Shown here: in pieces, positions 60,944-64,000 of the stretch
Position numbering within the stretch: position 1 is the first letter of the stretch
How the letters are laid out: the number at the start of each line of letters is the position of its first letter
Source of the DNA: Nannochloropsis oceanica
Taxonomy: Eukaryota > Sar > Eustigmatophyceae > Eustigmatales > Monodopsidaceae
NCBI GenBank assembly: GCA_004519485.1
Contig: CP038132.1
Coordinates: forward strand, 1,266,641 to 1,330,640
Length of the DNA: 64,000 bases
Direction: 5' to 3'
Made by a program: the position numbers and the translations under genes
The notes under the pieces: generated by a model
The model's database searches: none
Seen by the model: only the letters and a program-made list of their open reading frames with translations
Told to the model about the DNA's origin: nothing

Positions 60944-61877
60944 ATGTCACTTTCCGCTCTCCTCGCCGGCATTGCCAATCCCCCATCTCCCGCCCATCAG
61001 CTTTCCTACCTGGAAGACCTCAATCTACAGCTCACCATTGGCCATGGTCCCCTCCGCCTTGGTGAAGTGACCCCCCTCCTCCTCTCCCTCCTCACCTCTT
61101 CTTCCCCCTCCCCCGAAGCTGTCCTCCTCGCCATCAGAGGCCTTAATACCATCCTGGACATTAACCCTCGTGCTGCTGATCTCTTTGTCAAGCGAACTTA
61201 CCAGCAAAACCGACAGCAACAGCAACAACAACTTCAACTGCAACAACAGCAGCAGCAGCAGCAGCAGCGGCCGCCAAACCCGGCCATACCTGCCTTGTGC
61301 GAGAAGCTGCTCACGATTGAAGATATTGAGATCGCTGAACAATGCCTGAAGTGCCTCAGCCTGGTGGCAGGGAGGGAAGGAGGTCAGGCCCGGGCAGTGC
61401 TGGAGGCCGGGGGATTGACAGCCGCTACCCTATATTTTGACTTCTTTCCGTTACACCTTCAACGGCTTGCATTACGGACATGCCTGGCCTTGTGTGCGTG
61501 CGTGGGAGGGAAAGAGGGAGGGAGGGGAGACGGGGAGAAGGTCCAGGCGGTAGTGCCGTTTTGGGTCCGTTGTTTGGGGTTAGACGACCAGTTGATTCGG
61601 GTGCAGGCATGTCAGTGTCTGTGTACGGTGATTGAGAAATTCGCAGCCCTCCCTTCCTCCCTCCCTCCTCCTCCTCTTCCACCTCCACCGTCAGCCCCGC
61701 GCTCGACGGTTGAAGGTGGAGGGTTTGGCGCTGGTGGGGGAGGAGGGCGAGGAGGAGGACGAGGAAGAGGGGGAGGGAGAGAAGGAGGAAGCAGTGTAGC
61801 TTCTACGCTGTCGTCGCTTTCTGTCCTGCTCCCTCCCGCGACGACTCTGTCTGTTGCTGCTGATCATGGTGACGGAG

Positions 61878-61914
<37 letters not shown>

Positions 61915-63655
61915 GGCAGCATTGGTAACGGCAAAATGCGCTTCCTCCCGTCCATCCTCCCGCTCCTCACCCCCTTCCTCCCTCCCGCCCTGGCGCTCGC
62001 ACTTCCTCCACCACCTCGCCCACACGGATGGTCTCCTCCCTCACTGGCAGCGTCTACTCGACCCTCCCTCCCTCCCTCCCTCCCTCCCTCCTTCGTCCCT
62101 CCCCATCAAAACTCGAATCGTGAGGGCCTTGGCCTTCCTTGTCCAGAGGGCGCCTGCCACTCTCTCTCTGATGTACAACCACGGCTTCCTTCCCTCCCTC
62201 CGTCGGCTCCTCCTCCACGCCCTTGCGGAGGAGGAGGGAGGGGGGGAGGGGGGAAATGGGACAGATCCGGGAGCGGAGTCCTTTACGAAGGCTTTGTTTG
62301 TGCTGGCCGAGGCGATGATGCCGAAGGTGGATGCACCGCATGACCCGCGGAGGGAGGGAGGGAAGGAGGGGGGGAGGGAGGTCAGGTGGATGGAGAAGGA
62401 AAGCAGGAAGGACAAGAGCGGTAGTAGGACCAGCAGCAGCAGCAGTAACAGCAGCAGCAGCAGCAGTAACAGCAGCAGCAGTAACAGAGAGAAAACGCGA
62501 ATAGCAAAGGAGGATCACTTTGAAAAGGAAGAGAGGGAGGGCAGGAAGGAGGGAGGGGTTGATGACATGGACGACAATGGTGAGGGAAAGAACCTAGCCT
62601 CTACCGGCACTCCTGCTATTTCCTCCCTCCCTCCCTCCCTCGCATCCCCAGCATCCATAGATGACGCGGCATCAATTTTGGCGGCTGTCGCCGTTGCAGA
62701 GGAGAAGGAAGGAAGGGAGGGAGGGGGGAAGGGAGGGGCATGGCCGTGTCCTGCTTGTACTTTCCATAATTTCAATGGACTCGCCCTTCAGTGCGAGATG
62801 TGTGGGAGCCGCAGCCCTCACTTGGCAGCCACCGTCGCCGCCGCAGCAGCGACAGCAGCAGCAGCCGCGAGAGGAGGTGGAGGAGGAGGAGGAGGAGGAG
62901 GAGGAGGAGGAGGAGGAGGAGGAGGAGTAGGAGGAGGAGTAGTCGCAGCAAGAGCAGAAGGAGGAAGAAAGGTAGCAGAAGCAGCCAGAGCAGCCGAAGC
63001 AGCCACCGCAGCAGCAGCACTTGTCGGAGGAAGAGGAGGGAGGGAGGGAGGGAGGGAGGGAGGGAAGGAGGGAGAGGTGCTCCATTCCAATGCTGCCGAG
63101 GGCCCGTATGGTTCCTTTTCCATCATGGCGGTATACGATGAATCTCCCTCTTACTTCTCCATGTACTGCAGCACTCTACTCCTTCCCCTCCTCCGCCTCG
63201 CCCTCCGCCACACCACCAGCACCATCCCCTCCTCCCTCCTCCCTTCCTCCTCCTCCTCTTCCTCTTTCTCGCCTTCCTCCAGCAGCAGTAGTAGCAGCAG
63301 TGACACACTCGGCTCGATGTGTGCGATCCTTTCCTCCCTTCATGCCCACTACCCGTCCTCCCTCCACCCATCCGCCATCGCCTCCCCAATTGCAGCCCTC
63401 CTCTCTCGACCCGTGCTTTCTCTCCTCATGGACAGGAGGGAGGGAGGGAGGGAGGGAGGGAGGGAGGGCGGGCGGGCTCGAGAGCAGGCCTTGCGACTAG
63501 GGACCTCACTGTTGGAGTCGTTGCCGGAGGTGTACGGAGAGGAGTTTCTTAGGCACGGGGTAGGGAGAGAGGTTCGACGCTGGGAGCAGCAGCAGCAGCA
63601 GCAGCGGCAGGAGGAGCTGTCAGCGGAGAAGCACCAGCAAAACGAGGGCGCTGCC

Positions 63656-63690
<35 letters not shown>

Positions 63691-64000
63691 CAATGGAGTA
63701 ATAATAACAAAAGAGGCTTGCCCACCTTTCTACCCCTCTCTCCCCATCGCCCACCCCTCCGATCAACTCAAGTCAAGAGTAGGAGGAGGAAGAGAACGAA
63801 GAGGAAGGGGAAGAGGAGGAGGAAGAAGAGAAGACGAAGAAGACGAAAAAGAAGATAAAGAAAAAGGAGGAGGAGGAGGAGAAGGAGGAGAAGGAGGAGG
63901 AGGCAAAGGAGGCATATCTAAGTCTCGCATGTCCCTCTTTCCCTCCCCTCCCCCCTCCCTCCCCCCCTCCCTCCCCGTAGCCCTGGCCCGATTTGCTGCG
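60944..64000 (+). CDS. UPL3/TRIP12-like ubiquitin ligase, N-terminal part (runs off the window)
   Basis: An uninterrupted reading frame of 1019 codons starts MSLSALLAGI and is still open at base 64000. Its armadillo-type repeats match the N-terminal region of UPL3/TRIP12 HECT ligases: LCEKLLTIEDIEIAEQCLKC, LEAGGLTAATLYFDFFPLHL then QRLALRTCLALCA, and LDDQLIRVQACQCLCTVIEK. Near residue 600 is a RanBP2-type zinc finger, WPCPACTFHNF then CEMCGSRSP, with Cys spacing CX2C and CX2C. Between these lie long runs of Gln, Ala, Gly and Ser and several REGG repeats read from GGGA tracts. The HECT domain itself is outside the window, so ligase activity is inferred from the N-terminal match. Some low-complexity stretches might be introns, but none is needed to keep the frame open. 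Confidence 0.75.

Overview
The window looks like nuclear DNA of a photosynthetic eukaryote with a secondary plastid, most likely a heterokont alga of the eustigmatophyte (Nannochloropsis-like) kind. All larger genes but two are cut by GT-AG introns. Two plastid proteins (chlorophyll synthase and a ferredoxin) begin with signal-peptide-like leaders ending in the heterokont 'ASAF'-type motif (ASAF|LIP, VTGF|LLP). The genus is an inference; the bipartite plastid leader is the firm part. Introns and intergenic DNA are saturated with (GGGA)n/(TCCC)n tracts, and these generate very many meaningless open frames rich in PSLP or GREG repeats.

Layout. 1-2014 (+): 3' part of a dsRNA-binding-domain protein. 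2384-5502 (-): chlorophyll synthase, 10 exons. 6692-18482 (+): giant HECT ubiquitin ligase of the UPL1/TOM1/HUWE1 class, with a 100-N assembly gap at 13901-14000. 19592-22058 (+): J-domain protein with a Gly-rich VPS13-like segment. 22718-24642 (+): nuclear-looking protein with a probable winged helix and a very long CA repeat in its first intron. 25866-28015 (-): tetraspan membrane protein. 28280-46440: a tandem duplication of about 9 kb. Each unit carries, on the minus strand, a type II membrane-anchored right-handed beta-helix protein followed about 70 bases downstream by a secreted protein with a Kre9/Knh1-like C-terminus. A diverged inverted repeat of about 0.9 kb sits only in the second unit. 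48436-49118 (+): plastid 2Fe-2S ferredoxin. 49684-50169 (-): 5-hydroxyisourate hydrolase with a PTS2 peroxisomal signal. 50931-52711 (+): RAD23. 53583-55178 (+): secreted protein with an internally duplicated Cys/Trp domain. 55537-59835 (-): ABCG half-transporter. 60944-64000 (+): N-terminal part of a UPL3/TRIP12-like HECT ligase, running off the window.

Shared themes are loose: two HECT ligases and RAD23 (ubiquitin pathway), chlorophyll synthase and ferredoxin (plastid), and the duplicated beta-helix/Kre9-like pair (probably cell-surface or wall biology). The observations most worth following are the strand-specific arrangement of GGGA and TCCC tracts within introns, which would fold many introns into hairpins, and the mosaic identity of the tandem duplication, with near-identical flanks around a diverged beta-helix core.
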